From NCBI GenBank assembly GCA_038247245.1, contig JBBRVE010000004.1, positions 24,679 through 88,678 of the forward strand: a stretch of DNA of 64,000 nucleotides, given 5' to 3'. Source of the DNA: JAPWJZ01 sp038247245. GTDB lineage: Bacteria; Pseudomonadota; Alphaproteobacteria; Micavibrionales; UBA2020. A program made the translations under genes and the position numbers. The notes under the pieces are model-generated. The model was not told the DNA's origin and ran no database searches. It was given only the letters and a program-made list of their open reading frames with translations. This document shows, one piece after another, positions 16,401 to 23,925 of the stretch. Each line of letters opens with the position of its first letter. Position 1 is the first letter of the stretch.

Positions 16401-16432
16401 TGTCACATGGGTATTATGGAACTGTCACACGG
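16401..16432 (+). promoter_or_regulatory. Direct repeat TGTCACAyGG upstream of the LapG-like gene
   Basis: TGTCACATGG (16401-16410) and TGTCACACGG (16423-16432) differ at one base and start 22 nt apart, about two helical turns. They lie just before the LapG-like start at 16466, in the divergent spacer with hldE. They may form an operator for an unidentified regulator. Confidence 0.35.
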
Positions 16433-16465
16433 ATGTAACAAACGAAGAAAAAGGGCAGCGATCTT

Positions 16466-17422
16466 ATGCAGTTACAGAAACACCAAACCACAGAATCAAA
16501 GCCCGCAAAAACCCCCGATCTCCATGGCAATTTCATCCGCTCCGTCGGTTGCACCGTCCGCAGCTATAAACTGGGTGACCTGCTTGTAAATAGCGGGCTG
16601 ATCACGAAATGCCAGCTGGAGAAAGCGCTTCAACATCAAAAAGACACCGGCATCCGCCTCGGCAAGGTGCTGGTTGAACAAGGTTCTCTCTCGGCTGTGC
16701 AGCTTTACCGCAAGCTGGCCGAACAGTGGTGCATCAAGGCATCGACCGCCGGCATGGCGTTGATGATGCAGGTTGTCACGCCCACTGCCGCAAGCGCGGA
16801 TCAAGGTTCAGGACAAAACGTGCGTATGGCCGCCGCCTTCACGACCGCCGCCGTCCGCCCCGCCGTGACGCCCCATGTCGCGCCCGGACTGTTCGGCACG
16901 TCCGAAGTAAAATCAAACGGCGTTGCGATGTTCCCGAAATGGACATCGGTCATGTCGCGTTTTGACAGCCAGATGAAGACGCAAGGCAACAGCAAGACCG
17001 TCCGCACCTGGAAAGCACAGCTGGAAGGCCTGAAGGGCATGTCCCGCGAACAGCAGATCAAGGAAGTCAACCAGTACATGAACAGCGTGCGCTACGTGGA
17101 AGACAGCCGCAACTACGGCAAGTCCGACCAGTGGTCCACCCCGATCGAGTTCCTGAACAATGGCGGCGATTGCGAAGATTACGCGATTGCGAAATATGCG
17201 TCACTCCGCGCGCTCGGCTTTTCGGCAGACCAGATGCGCGTAGCAATCGTACAGGACAAGATCAAGAACGTGCCCCATGCCATCCTGATCGTGTATGACG
17301 GCGGCCACACCTATGTGCTCGACAATCAGGACAAATCGACCCGCATGGCCGAAAACGTCAGCCGCTATAAACCCATCTTCTCGCTGAATAGCGACAGCTG
17401 GTGGTTGCATAAACGCGCATAA
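16466..17422 (+). CDS. LapG-like transglutaminase-fold cysteine protease with N-terminal MshEN-like domain
   Basis: Residues ~115-318 are a bacterial transglutaminase-like cysteine proteinase of the LapG family, with the triad C236 (GGDCEDYA), H271 (VPHAILIV) and D286 (YVLDNQ). LapG cleaves large adhesins in the periplasm when c-di-GMP is low. Residues ~33-88 instead resemble the MshEN (T2SSE N) domain: two copies of LGxxLVxxGxxxxxxLxxxLxxQ (LGDLLVNSGLITKCQLEKAL, then LGKVLVEQGSLSAVQLYRKL). A moderately hydrophobic stretch with an ASA signal-peptidase-like site (about 95-111, AGMALMMQVVTPTAASA) separates the halves. There is no N-terminal signal peptide. No LapD or adhesin gene is in view. 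Confidence 0.82.
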   Translation: MQLQKHQTTESKPAKTPDLHGNFIRSVGCTVRSYKLGDLLVNSGLITKCQLEKALQHQKDTGIRLGKVLVEQGSLSAVQLYRKLAEQWCIKASTAGMALMMQVVTPTAASADQGSGQNVRMAAAFTTAAVRPAVTPHVAPGLFGTSEVKSNGVAMFPKWTSVMSRFDSQMKTQGNSKTVRTWKAQLEGLKGMSREQQIKEVNQYMNSVRYVEDSRNYGKSDQWSTPIEFLNNGGDCEDYAIAKYASLRALGFSADQMRVAIVQDKIKNVPHAILIVYDGGHTYVLDNQDKSTRMAENVSRYKPIFSLNSDSWWLHKRA

Positions 17423-17445
17423 ACATACTTCTCATAAATTCTTCG

Positions 17446-17478
17446 AAAGGGCGGCGTAAGTTTACGGCCGCCCTTTTC
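17446..17478 (+). terminator. Intrinsic terminator after the LapG-like gene
   Basis: AAAGGGCGGC and GTAA pair imperfectly with TTAC and GGCCGCCCTTT (one bulged base) around a 2-nt loop, followed by T-rich sequence. It separates the LapG-like gene from the proline-rich secreted protein gene. Confidence 0.7.
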
Positions 17479-17514
17479 GTTTCATAGGCATCGGGTCATA
17501 TACAGGGAGTTATC

Positions 17515-17952
17515 ATGAAAAAATTCTTCGCGGCGACCGCCGTCGTCCTTGCGCTGTCACTGGCAGCGCAGCTGGACGCGATGGCCGAACAGGCTGCCAG
17601 CCAGCAGCAGGGCGCATCCGGCCAGCAACAGGGCCATCGCGGCCCGCCTCCGCAAAGGCAGCAGGGCAGCACGGATAGCGCGTCAGGTGGTGGCGAACAG
17701 CGCGAACGCCCGCCACATGACGGCAAATGTCCGCCGCCTCCGCCGCCACCAGACGGCAAGGAAGGTGGCCCACCCCCGGGTCCTCCTCCCGGGCCCCCGC
17801 CGGACGGCAAGCAGGGCGAGCACCCTCCCTGCCCGCCGCCACCGCCCCGTGATGGTCATGGTGGCCCCCCGCCGGACGGCGGAAACGGCGGTCCTCCGCC
17901 AGATGGAAACCGCGGCCCTCCCCCGCAAAACGGAGGCGAAAAGGCCAAATAA
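17515..17952 (+). CDS. Proline/glycine-rich secreted protein with PPPDG repeats
   Basis: A clear signal peptide (MKKFFAATAVVLALSLAAQL) leads into a low-complexity 120-residue mature region. It is built of Gln-rich stretches, poly-Pro runs and repeated GPPPDG or PPPxDG units. Two Cys (GKCPPP and PPCPPP) could form a disulfide. No fold is expected. The same GPPPDG unit forms the tail of the Spy/CnrX-like protein 1.4 kb downstream, across the ECF sigma gene, suggesting shared origin or regulation. The function is unknown; an envelope spacer or metal/cation-related role is possible. Confidence 0.7.
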   Translation: MKKFFAATAVVLALSLAAQLDAMAEQAASQQQGASGQQQGHRGPPPQRQQGSTDSASGGGEQRERPPHDGKCPPPPPPPDGKEGGPPPGPPPGPPPDGKQGEHPPCPPPPPRDGHGGPPPDGGNGGPPPDGNRGPPPQNGGEKAK

Positions 17953-17970
17953 CGAGACCTTTTACCAAGA

Positions 17971-18007
17971 GAAGCCCGCCGCAGTCCCCGGCGGGCTTCT
18001 TTCTTTT
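17971..18007 (+). terminator. Intrinsic terminator after the proline-rich gene
   Basis: GAAGCCCGCCG (17971-17981) pairs with CGGCGGGCTTC (17989-17999), followed by TTTCTTTT. It separates the proline-rich gene from the sigma-factor operon. Confidence 0.88.
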
Positions 18008-18102
18008 GCAAATAGGGCATAATCGCCTAAAATCTTTCGTAAGTTTAGACCCCGCCCGCCCGTTAAAGGGATATTGCGGCATATTGCATCCGGAAGGCCC
18101 GC

Positions 18103-18663
18103 TTGGAACCAGCATCGGATACAGACCACGCGCTGATGCTGCGTATCGCGCAGCAAGATGCGGGCGCCTACCGGTTGCTGGTGGCGCGGCACCTGAATTT
18201 CTGCGTGCGGTTTGGCGAGCGCATGCTGGGCAGCCGCGCCGATGCCGAGGATGTGGCGCAGGAAGTCTGCCTGCGCATATGGAATGACGCCGGCAAATGG
18301 CGGCCGGAGGCGAAGTTCACCACCTGGCTTTATCGCGTGATGACCAATGCCTGTATCGACCACAAAAGAAAAAGACGCATGTTGCCGCTGGGCGACAACG
18401 ACACGACACCCGATACAGGTCCGGGGCCGGAAATTTCGCTGCAGCAGCAGCAACGGTCACGGCAGGTGCAGGCGGCACTGGGAAGATTGCCGCCGCGCCA
18501 GCGCGCTGCCATCGTGCTGAGTTACTACGAAGAACTCGGCAACGAACAGGCGGCAGCCGCAACAGGCCTGACGCTGAATGCGTTCCAGCAACTACTGTAC
18601 CGCGCGCGCCAGAGCCTGAAAGACGAGCTGATGGAGAGGGAGAGCAAAGATGGACAAGATTGA
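18103..18663 (+). CDS. ECF-type RNA polymerase sigma factor
   Basis: The 186-aa protein has sigma region 2 (RADAEDVAQEVCLRIWNDAGKW, FTTWLYRVMTNACIDHKRK) and region 4 (LGRLPPRQRAAIVLSYYEELGNEQAAAATGLTLNAFQQLLYRARQSL), as expected for ECF sigmas. The proposed TTG start is preceded by GGAAGG at 5-nt spacing; the Met at codon 12 is an alternative. It overlaps the next gene by 14 nt, a common sigma/anti-sigma arrangement. With the following small membrane protein and Spy/CnrX-like sensor it resembles the CnrYXH metal-response set. Confidence 0.93.
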   Translation: MEPASDTDHALMLRIAQQDAGAYRLLVARHLNFCVRFGERMLGSRADAEDVAQEVCLRIWNDAGKWRPEAKFTTWLYRVMTNACIDHKRKRRMLPLGDNDTTPDTGPGPEISLQQQQRSRQVQAALGRLPPRQRAAIVLSYYEELGNEQAAAATGLTLNAFQQLLYRARQSLKDELMERESKDGQD

Positions 18664-18916
18664 TGAGTTTTTAGGCGCGTATGCCGTGCGCGACGCCGAC
18701 CGCGAACTTCTGGAACGCATCATCACCGCTGCTGCAGCGCAGCCGCGCCCGGCGCGCCGCCATATTTTTGCGCAGGCGGCTATGTTTGCCGCCGTCGCTG
18801 TGACGGGTTTCTGGCTGGGCAACGCGACGCCCGCCCCGCAAACCGCAACAACCCAGAGCAATTTCATGGATAACGTCATTCTTGGCCCCGACAGCGTGGC
18901 CGAGATGCAGATGTAG
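18650..18916 (+). CDS. Small single-pass membrane protein, probable anti-sigma factor
   Basis: The 88-aa protein has a ~40-residue cytoplasmic helix-rich N-terminus (MDKIDEFLGAYAVRDADREL), one transmembrane segment (FAQAAMFAAVAVTGFWLG, about 40-58) and a short periplasmic tail. Size, topology and overlap with the ECF sigma gene match CnrY-like anti-sigma factors. No cysteine/zinc motif is present. It lies 9 nt before the Spy/CnrX-like gene. The role is inferred from context, not from a recognised domain. Confidence 0.65.
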   Translation: MDKIDEFLGAYAVRDADRELLERIITAAAAQPRPARRHIFAQAAMFAAVAVTGFWLGNATPAPQTATTQSNFMDNVILGPDSVAEMQM

Positions 18917-18925
18917 GAGAAACCC

Positions 18926-19576
18926 TTGATGAACAACAAAGCCCTGCTTGCCTCCGTCGCGCTCAACGTGTTTCTGGCAGCCTTTATGCTGGGGCGCATG
19001 TCGGTGCTGCCGGGTGGCGCGAACGTGACGGCGATGGTGAAAAACGATACGCGCAACGGCCCGCCCCCGCCGCCCATGTTCGGCCCGCAGGAATTATTCG
19101 GCGACGACGGCATGAAGGACAATTTCAAGGACGTGCAGGCGCATTTTGAAAAGGTGCAGGTGCTGCGGCAGCAATTCGCGCAGGCGCTGATGAATGGCAA
19201 AGTCACCGAAGAACAGGCGGCGCAGCACCTGACCGCCATCGACGCCGAAATGGACGGCGTGAAAAAATCCGTGCAGGAGAAAGCGGCTAAAAAAATCGCC
19301 GATATGCCCGACGACAAACGCATCGCCTTTGCCAAACGCCTGATGGAAAAAGCCCCGCCGCCGCCAGATGGCCGCAACGGCCCCGCCGGTTTTGGTGGCC
19401 CGCCGCCAGACGGACATCGCGGCCCACCCCCTGATATGCAACGCGGCCCCGATGATAACTTCCGCGGGCCACCCCCTGACCATGATCGCGGTCAGCCGGA
19501 AAATACTGATCGCGGCCCGCCGCCGCAGGCCGGCCAAATCCCCGGGGATTTCGATCTGGGAACACCGCCACAATAA
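18926..19576 (+). CDS. Periplasmic Spy/CnrX-like sensor with proline-rich repeat tail
   Basis: An N-terminal membrane anchor (ALLASVALNVFLAAFMLGRM) is followed by a helical heavy-metal-resistance/Spy-like domain (about 60-145: HFEKVQVLRQQFAQALMNG, KVTEEQAAQHLTAIDAEMDG). Residues ~150-216 are a disordered tail of GPPPDG/RGPPPD repeats. In the Cnr and related systems such a protein senses metal or envelope stress and controls the anti-sigma/sigma pair. It is the third gene of the sigma operon. The repeat tail is unusual for the family and is shared with the secreted protein at 17515-17952. Confidence 0.72.
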   Translation: MMNNKALLASVALNVFLAAFMLGRMSVLPGGANVTAMVKNDTRNGPPPPPMFGPQELFGDDGMKDNFKDVQAHFEKVQVLRQQFAQALMNGKVTEEQAAQHLTAIDAEMDGVKKSVQEKAAKKIADMPDDKRIAFAKRLMEKAPPPPDGRNGPAGFGGPPPDGHRGPPPDMQRGPDDNFRGPPPDHDRGQPENTDRGPPPQAGQIPGDFDLGTPPQ

Positions 19577-19644
19577 AAACGCACCCCGCACGCATCCGAT
19601 GAAAATCGGGATGCGCGCTAGAGTGCGAAAGAAACTTTACTGGA

Positions 19645-20154
19645 TTATTTATGCGCCGAAATAATACCGCAAGCGACGCGTTCGCCTGAATCACCGGACG
19701 GGTCTGTTTTGTAATCATCCGGCTTGGCATGGATCATCAGCGCCGATCCGTCGGCATCATGCAACGCCGCCATGTCCATCGTGGTCGTATAAAATTCCGC
19801 AGCCCCGGTGCCATCCGCCGCCACGAACAAATTCGGCAGGTCGCCGTCATGCGGCCCTTCCGCGTTCATGAAGCCATGCTTTTGTCCCGCTGCCGCCGCA
19901 TGGCTGCCCGCACCCTTGAACCCGTCATCATGCGTGCAATGCCCCATCGCATGGAAATGCACGCCGTGCCAGCCGGGCGTCAGCCCTTTCGCCTCGACCT
20001 TCACCAGCAAGCCCTTGGTCGCTTCCGTGAATGTCGCAACGCCCGCATCAGCACCCTTCGCATCCTCGAGCTTCACCGTCACAGGCGCTTCCGCCGCCAA
20101 CGCAGGCGCAGACAAGGCAAGAATGATAGCGGTCAGGGCTAGGAATTTTTTCAT
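19645..20154 (-). CDS. sodC: Periplasmic Cu-Zn superoxide dismutase
   Basis: A signal peptide (MKKFLALTAIILALSAPALA) precedes a Cu-Zn SOD domain. The copper ligands are in GVHFHAMG, a His-rich zinc loop follows (GSHAAAAGQKHG, GPHDGDLPNL), and the C-terminal IHAKPDDY and GDSGERVACG segments carry the last ligand and the active-site Arg. It dismutates superoxide in the periplasm. Its 169 aa are typical for bacterial SodC. It is convergent with the sigma operon, with about 70 nt between stops. Confidence 0.95.
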   Translation of the reverse strand: MKKFLALTAIILALSAPALAAEAPVTVKLEDAKGADAGVATFTEATKGLLVKVEAKGLTPGWHGVHFHAMGHCTHDDGFKGAGSHAAAAGQKHGFMNAEGPHDGDLPNLFVAADGTGAAEFYTTTMDMAALHDADGSALMIHAKPDDYKTDPSGDSGERVACGIISAHK

Positions 20155-20237
20155 GTGACGCTCCGGTTGATTTTATGAAGGGCAAAGTTTCAGCGTGGCC
20201 GAAAGTTCCGCTTCAGAACAATGGCGCGCGGAATGAA

Positions 20238-20540
20238 TTAGAAGTTGTCGGAGAGATAGCAAGGCGTGCAGCGCACGGGTTGCTGGTTTTCGAATTCGAC
20301 CAGCATCAGCACGCCGCGCTGGCGGGCGGTGTCGAGGATGCCCTGGCTGACGTCTTCGAAGATCGCGTAATGCGCTTCGGTGCCGGCGACGATGCGGTTT
20401 TCCTGGATGGTGAACCAGAACGGGCCTTCTTCGGGGTTGCCGTCGAGGGAGGCGTGTTTATAGAAGAAGAAAGCGAGCGCGTTGCGCCCGTTCTTGAAAA
20501 CTTCGTACTCGGTCACGACGGATTTATCGGCCTGAGCCAT
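20238..20540 (-). CDS. Conserved-looking hypothetical protein, 100 aa
   Basis: I do not recognise this protein. It is soluble, with a mixed alpha/beta pattern and no signal peptide. It starts MAQADKSVVTEYEVFKNGRN and contains FFFYKHASLDGNPEEGPFWF and a C-terminal CTPCYLSDNF with a CxxC pair. The ATG at 20540 is preceded by a purine-rich stretch. It is followed on the strand by sodC and preceded 35 nt upstream by a 57-aa ORF, so the two small genes may form a unit. Confidence 0.6.
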   Translation of the reverse strand: MAQADKSVVTEYEVFKNGRNALAFFFYKHASLDGNPEEGPFWFTIQENRIVAGTEAHYAIFEDVSQGILDTARQRGVLMLVEFENQQPVRCTPCYLSDNF

Positions 20541-20575
20541 GGTAAGCGCCCCTTAGAAACTCCCCCGGACGAGGA

Positions 20576-20749
20576 TCAGCGCGTAGGATCGATGCTGTCG
20601 GCGGCGTTCATGCCTTTCGGCTTGGCGGCTGCTTCCTGCGTACGGTTAAGGGCCATGGTGGGGTTGGTTTCAAGATACGAAAACGCAATCTCCTGCGCAT
20701 CCGCTCCTGTTTTCGCTCCGACCGCTGCACTGCTTAACAGATTGGACAT
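20576..20749 (-). CDS. Small protein, 57 aa, unknown
   Basis: The ATG at 20749 opens a 57-codon frame starting MSNLLSSAAVGAKTGADAQE and ending MNAADSIDPTR. AGGAG lies 9 nt upstream (in GGAAGGAGCGCAAAGGG), a good ribosome-binding site. Composition is Ala-rich and soluble with no recognised domain. It sits 35 nt upstream of the 100-aa hypothetical gene on the same strand. Coding support is the ribosome site and the position; similarity is untested. Confidence 0.5.
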   Translation of the reverse strand: MSNLLSSAAVGAKTGADAQEIAFSYLETNPTMALNRTQEAAAKPKGMNAADSIDPTR

Positions 20750-20867
20750 CCCTTTGCGCTCCTTCCGGTATTTCTAGCCTATGCGACTATTAAACCTTAA
20801 TAAAGTTAATTTTGAGTTTACATAGGCGCGGGATTCCGCGCATGGGAAAACAGGTCGTAACCGTCTG

Positions 20868-21407
20868 TTATAACGTAGGATTTTTGGGGTGACGCGGGGT
20901 GTCGTCGAGCGGGCCGGTCAAGGGGCCGGTGACGAGGCCATTTTGCGGCCCGTTTTGGGCGCAGTTTTCGCGCAGCTGCAGCAGTTCTTTTTTCACGGCG
21001 GCAAGTTCGGTGCGCAGCTGGTCGGCCTCGTAATCCTTGTCCATGAATTTGAGGCGCGAGACATAGGTCTGGCCGTTTTCCGACGGCACGGCGGCGGCGA
21101 AATTCCAGCCGCTGTCTTTCAGCAGGCGGAACATTTCCGTTTTACCGTCATGCACGACGGAGCGCAGGTAACCGGTATCGAGCGTGCGTGAACCCGGCGC
21201 CTCGATCAGCAGGCGCGCCATGCGCACCTGATTGTTGGATACGGCCTTGGCCAGCGCCGCATCAAAAACCGCGGGCGGCGCCTCGATGTCTTTTTGCAGC
21301 AAGATGCGCAACGCCTCGATATTGCCTTCCTTGACCGCTGTCACCAGTTGCGATTTGTATTCGGTGATGGGGTCGTCTTTGCCGCCGAAGAATGTGCGAA
21401 TGCTCAT
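20868..21407 (-). CDS. Ankyrin-repeat-like protein with C-terminal coiled coil
   Basis: The 179-aa protein contains weak ankyrin-type helical pairs (KSQLVTAVKEGNIEALRILL, DAALAKAVSNNQVRMARLLIEA, LRSVVHDGKTEMFRLLKDSG). A coiled-coil segment (DQLRTELAAVKKELLQLRENC) and a Pro/Gly/Asn tail follow. Such repeats mediate protein binding. Its ATG overlaps the upstream ankyrin gene's stop by ATGA, so the pair is translationally coupled. No signal peptide is seen. Confidence 0.65.
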   Translation of the reverse strand: MSIRTFFGGKDDPITEYKSQLVTAVKEGNIEALRILLQKDIEAPPAVFDAALAKAVSNNQVRMARLLIEAPGSRTLDTGYLRSVVHDGKTEMFRLLKDSGWNFAAAVPSENGQTYVSRLKFMDKDYEADQLRTELAAVKKELLQLRENCAQNGPQNGLVTGPLTGPLDDTPRHPKNPTL

Positions 21408-21997
21408 GGCTTTTCTCCGGGTGCTTTGAGCTTTGGTTTGTAAACCGTTTTGCCATGCAGGGCTTCGTCGACGCTGCGTTTCAGCTGCTCCACATTGTCC
21501 AGCACCTGCTGCTGCAAACGCACCGCTTCGATGGGGGCTACCTTTTCGAGATAGATTTTCTCGTATTCCTTCAGCGCCTTCACAATCGCGCTGATCGCCT
21601 TGTAACGGCGCTCGGCATCTTTGGATTTGTAGGTATAGCTGTGGCGTTCGTAATAATCGTCATAGCGCTCTTTGCGCGGGATGGCCTTCTGTTCGGCCTC
21701 CAGCGCGTCGATGGCGTAGGAAACATCTGCGCCGCGCGTCAGCAGCTTGCGCAAGAACAGGTTGTTTTTTGCCGTTGCAGCATGTTCCAGCGGCTTGCCG
21801 TTATCGGCATTCACATTCGCGCCGTTCTTGATTGCCTTGTCGAACATCGTGTCGTCATTGGCGGCAATCGCGCCCAGCAGCAGCGTATTGGCTTCGTGTA
21901 GTTTTGCGGCATCCACTTGCTTCTGCGCCTCCGCTTCTGCGGCGGAAACGACATCGTGAAAAATGCTCGCTAATGTGGGCTGTTTGCCGTCGGCCAT
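21404..21997 (-). CDS. Ankyrin-repeat protein with charged helical C-terminus
   Basis: Residues ~35-100 form ankyrin-like units (ANTLLLGAIAANDDTMFDKAIKNGANVNADNG, LEHAATAKNNLFLRKLLTRGADV). A Tyr/Lys/Glu-rich stretch (ERYDDYYERHSYTYKSKDAERRY) and a helical tail follow. The protein is soluble with no signal peptide. It overlaps the following ankyrin-like gene by 4 nt. The function is unknown; a regulatory scaffold or a secreted effector are both possible. Confidence 0.65.
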   Translation of the reverse strand: MADGKQPTLASIFHDVVSAAEAEAQKQVDAAKLHEANTLLLGAIAANDDTMFDKAIKNGANVNADNGKPLEHAATAKNNLFLRKLLTRGADVSYAIDALEAEQKAIPRKERYDDYYERHSYTYKSKDAERRYKAISAIVKALKEYEKIYLEKVAPIEAVRLQQQVLDNVEQLKRSVDEALHGKTVYKPKLKAPGEKP

Positions 21998-22068
21998 AGG
22001 TATTTAGAATCTCCGCTGGTTTGACGCATATGTTTACGACAAATAGCAGCATTCTGTCAATACGGAGT

Positions 22069-22692
22069 TTAAGGCTTAGGTGCCTGATTACGCTTGGTTT
22101 TCGGCAATGCTAGCTTGAACTGGTTACGCTCGTTCTTCTGGTGGATGTGGAACATGGCGGTATGGACGATGCTTTCCATCGGCTGGTCGGCATTGATGAG
22201 GTGCCAGTTGAGCTGGCGGAATGCTTTCGGTTGGTTCTGCGTGATCTGGCGGCGCAGGACTTTTTTATCGGCATCGGATGCGCTGTCCTTGCGCTTGCTA
22301 ACGCGGTCGAACAAAACGGAAGCAGATGCATGCAGATAAATGCCGATAAAATCTCCCCCGTTTTTATGCGCGAGCGCTTCCTGATTGGCGCGCGAAGTAG
22401 TGTCGAGGAAGGAGCCGGAAACAATGACGCTCTTGCCGGAGCGCAGTAAACGCTCGGCTTCGGCGTGAATGTGCTTGATGAAATTCTGGATATTTTCGGG
22501 CGTGTAGGCGCTGTCAGGCAGCGGGGTTTTCGGATCGACGCCGTACATTTTTTTATGCACGACATCGGAATCCATCACGACGACGCCCGGCATTTTTTTA
22601 CCAAGTTCTTCCGCCAGCGTCGTCTTGCCGCTGCCGGACATGCCGCCGATTGCGATCATCACGGGCACTTTGCGGTGCACGAGCGATGTCAT
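22069..22692 (-). CDS. P-loop kinase (AAA_33/zeta-toxin-like fold)
   Basis: A Walker A motif (GGMSGSGKTTLAEEL) lies at the N-terminus, followed by a substrate Asp region (GVVVMDSDVVHKKMYG). A LID-like segment comes later (FDRVSKRKDSASDADKKVLRRQ). The fold matches small nucleoside/peptide kinases and zeta-toxin relatives, but the substrate cannot be read from the sequence. The Met at 22692 is favoured over an upstream start at 22737 because the extra 15 residues look non-coding, though no strong Shine-Dalgarno sequence supports either. The C-terminus is basic (KLALPKTKRNQAPKP). Confidence 0.72.
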   Translation of the reverse strand: MTSLVHRKVPVMIAIGGMSGSGKTTLAEELGKKMPGVVVMDSDVVHKKMYGVDPKTPLPDSAYTPENIQNFIKHIHAEAERLLRSGKSVIVSGSFLDTTSRANQEALAHKNGGDFIGIYLHASASVLFDRVSKRKDSASDADKKVLRRQITQNQPKAFRQLNWHLINADQPMESIVHTAMFHIHQKNERNQFKLALPKTKRNQAPKP

Positions 22693-22830
22693 TCGGTAAT
22701 GTCTTTGGAGAAAGAAGAATACACCCTGGCCCCACACCTTTTATTCTTGTTGTGAGGCAGTATATTGAGTTTTTCATAACAGGTCAAGATGAATTACAAG
22801 TATTTGTATTTAAAGGGTAATTTAAATTAG

Positions 22831-22860
22831 AAAAGCCCCAGTGTTACGCCCGGGGCTTTT
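22831..22860 (-). terminator. Intrinsic terminator after nrdB
   Basis: AAAAGCCCC (22831-22839) pairs with GGGGCTTTT (22852-22860). On the minus strand the stem is followed by T-rich sequence, suiting it to end the nrd operon. Confidence 0.82.
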
Positions 22861-22909
22861 CACTGTGCCTTGAAGGAGATCAAGGTTATTTGGTATCGGG
22901 CTTACCCTT

Positions 22910-23896
22910 TCAGGCAGCGCCCTTGAAGGCTTCTTCCTCGAACGCTTCTTCCCAACTGCCTTGGGTCGATGCTTTCGAATATTCGGTCGCGCGGTTTTCA
23001 AAGAAGTTCGCGTGTTCCGCGCCGTTCAGCATCGCGTCCATCCAGGGCAGCGGGTTTTTCTCGATGCCGAAAACGGGCGTCAAACCCAGCTGCGTCAGGC
23101 GGCGGTCGCCGATGTAGCGGATATAGTCTTTCACTTCCTGCGCGGTGAGGCCTTCGATTTCGCCCATGCCGAAGGCAAGGTCGATGAACGCATCTTCGTG
23201 ATGGATGATCGTCTTGCAGGCTTCCGTGATGTCGGCGCGGAGCTTGTCCGTCCACACTTCCGGGTTTTCCTGGATGAAGGTCTTGAACAGCTTGATGATC
23301 GACAGCGTGTGCAGCGTTTCATCGCGCACCGACCATGTCACGATCTGCCCCATGCCCTTCATTTTATTGAAGCGCGGGAAGTTCATGAGCATCGCGAATG
23401 ACGCGAACAGCTGCAGCCCTTCGGTAAAGCCGCCGAACACGGCCATCGTCAATGCGATGTTCGCCTTGTCATCGACGTTGAAGCCCTGCATGTAGTCGAA
23501 CTTGTCCTTCATTTCCTTGTATTTCATGAAGGCCGAATATTCGACCTCGGGCATGCCGAGGGTGTCGAGCAGGTGCGAATACGCCGCGATATGGATGGTT
23601 TCGATGTTGGAAAACGCGCAGAGCATCATCTGCACTTCCGTCGGCTTGAACACCTGACTGTAATGCTTCATGTAGCAGTTGTTCACTTCGACATCGGCCT
23701 GCGTGAAGAAGCGGAAGATCTGCGTCAGCAGGTTTTTTTCCGCGGGCGTCAGTTTCTTTTTCCAGTCGCGCACGTCTTCCGCCATCGGCACTTCTTCGGG
23801 CAGCCAGTGGACGCGCTGCTGCGTCAGCCATGCTTCGTATGCCCAAGGATAGTAGAACGGTTTATAGACGTGGTTTTCTGTCAGAAGACGCGACAT
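22910..23896 (-). CDS. nrdB: Ribonucleoside-diphosphate reductase class Ia, beta subunit
   Basis: The 328-aa protein is a ferritin-like R2 subunit. IETIHIAAYSHLLD carries the Glu/His iron ligands and, four residues past the His, the Tyr in the position of the stable radical (E. coli Y122). Further ligands fall in DETLHTLSIIK and IIHHEDAFIDLAF. It supplies the radical to NrdA for deoxyribonucleotide synthesis. It is the third gene of nrdA - 55-aa ORF - nrdB and is followed by a terminator. Confidence 0.95.
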   Translation of the reverse strand: MSRLLTENHVYKPFYYPWAYEAWLTQQRVHWLPEEVPMAEDVRDWKKKLTPAEKNLLTQIFRFFTQADVEVNNCYMKHYSQVFKPTEVQMMLCAFSNIETIHIAAYSHLLDTLGMPEVEYSAFMKYKEMKDKFDYMQGFNVDDKANIALTMAVFGGFTEGLQLFASFAMLMNFPRFNKMKGMGQIVTWSVRDETLHTLSIIKLFKTFIQENPEVWTDKLRADITEACKTIIHHEDAFIDLAFGMGEIEGLTAQEVKDYIRYIGDRRLTQLGLTPVFGIEKNPLPWMDAMLNGAEHANFFENRATEYSKASTQGSWEEAFEEEAFKGAA

Positions 23897-23925
23897 GGAT
23901 TATTCCTTGATAAATGACGGTAGAG

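Noticed and set aside
17640..17940. Repetitive Pro-codon tract suggesting a repeat array
   Set aside because: The repeats are protein-level (PPPDG) with variable codons, not a CRISPR or DNA satellite; no CRISPR array is seen in the window.
19590..19620. Hairpin after the Spy/CnrX-like gene as terminator
   Set aside because: The stem is imperfect and lacks a T-run on either strand.
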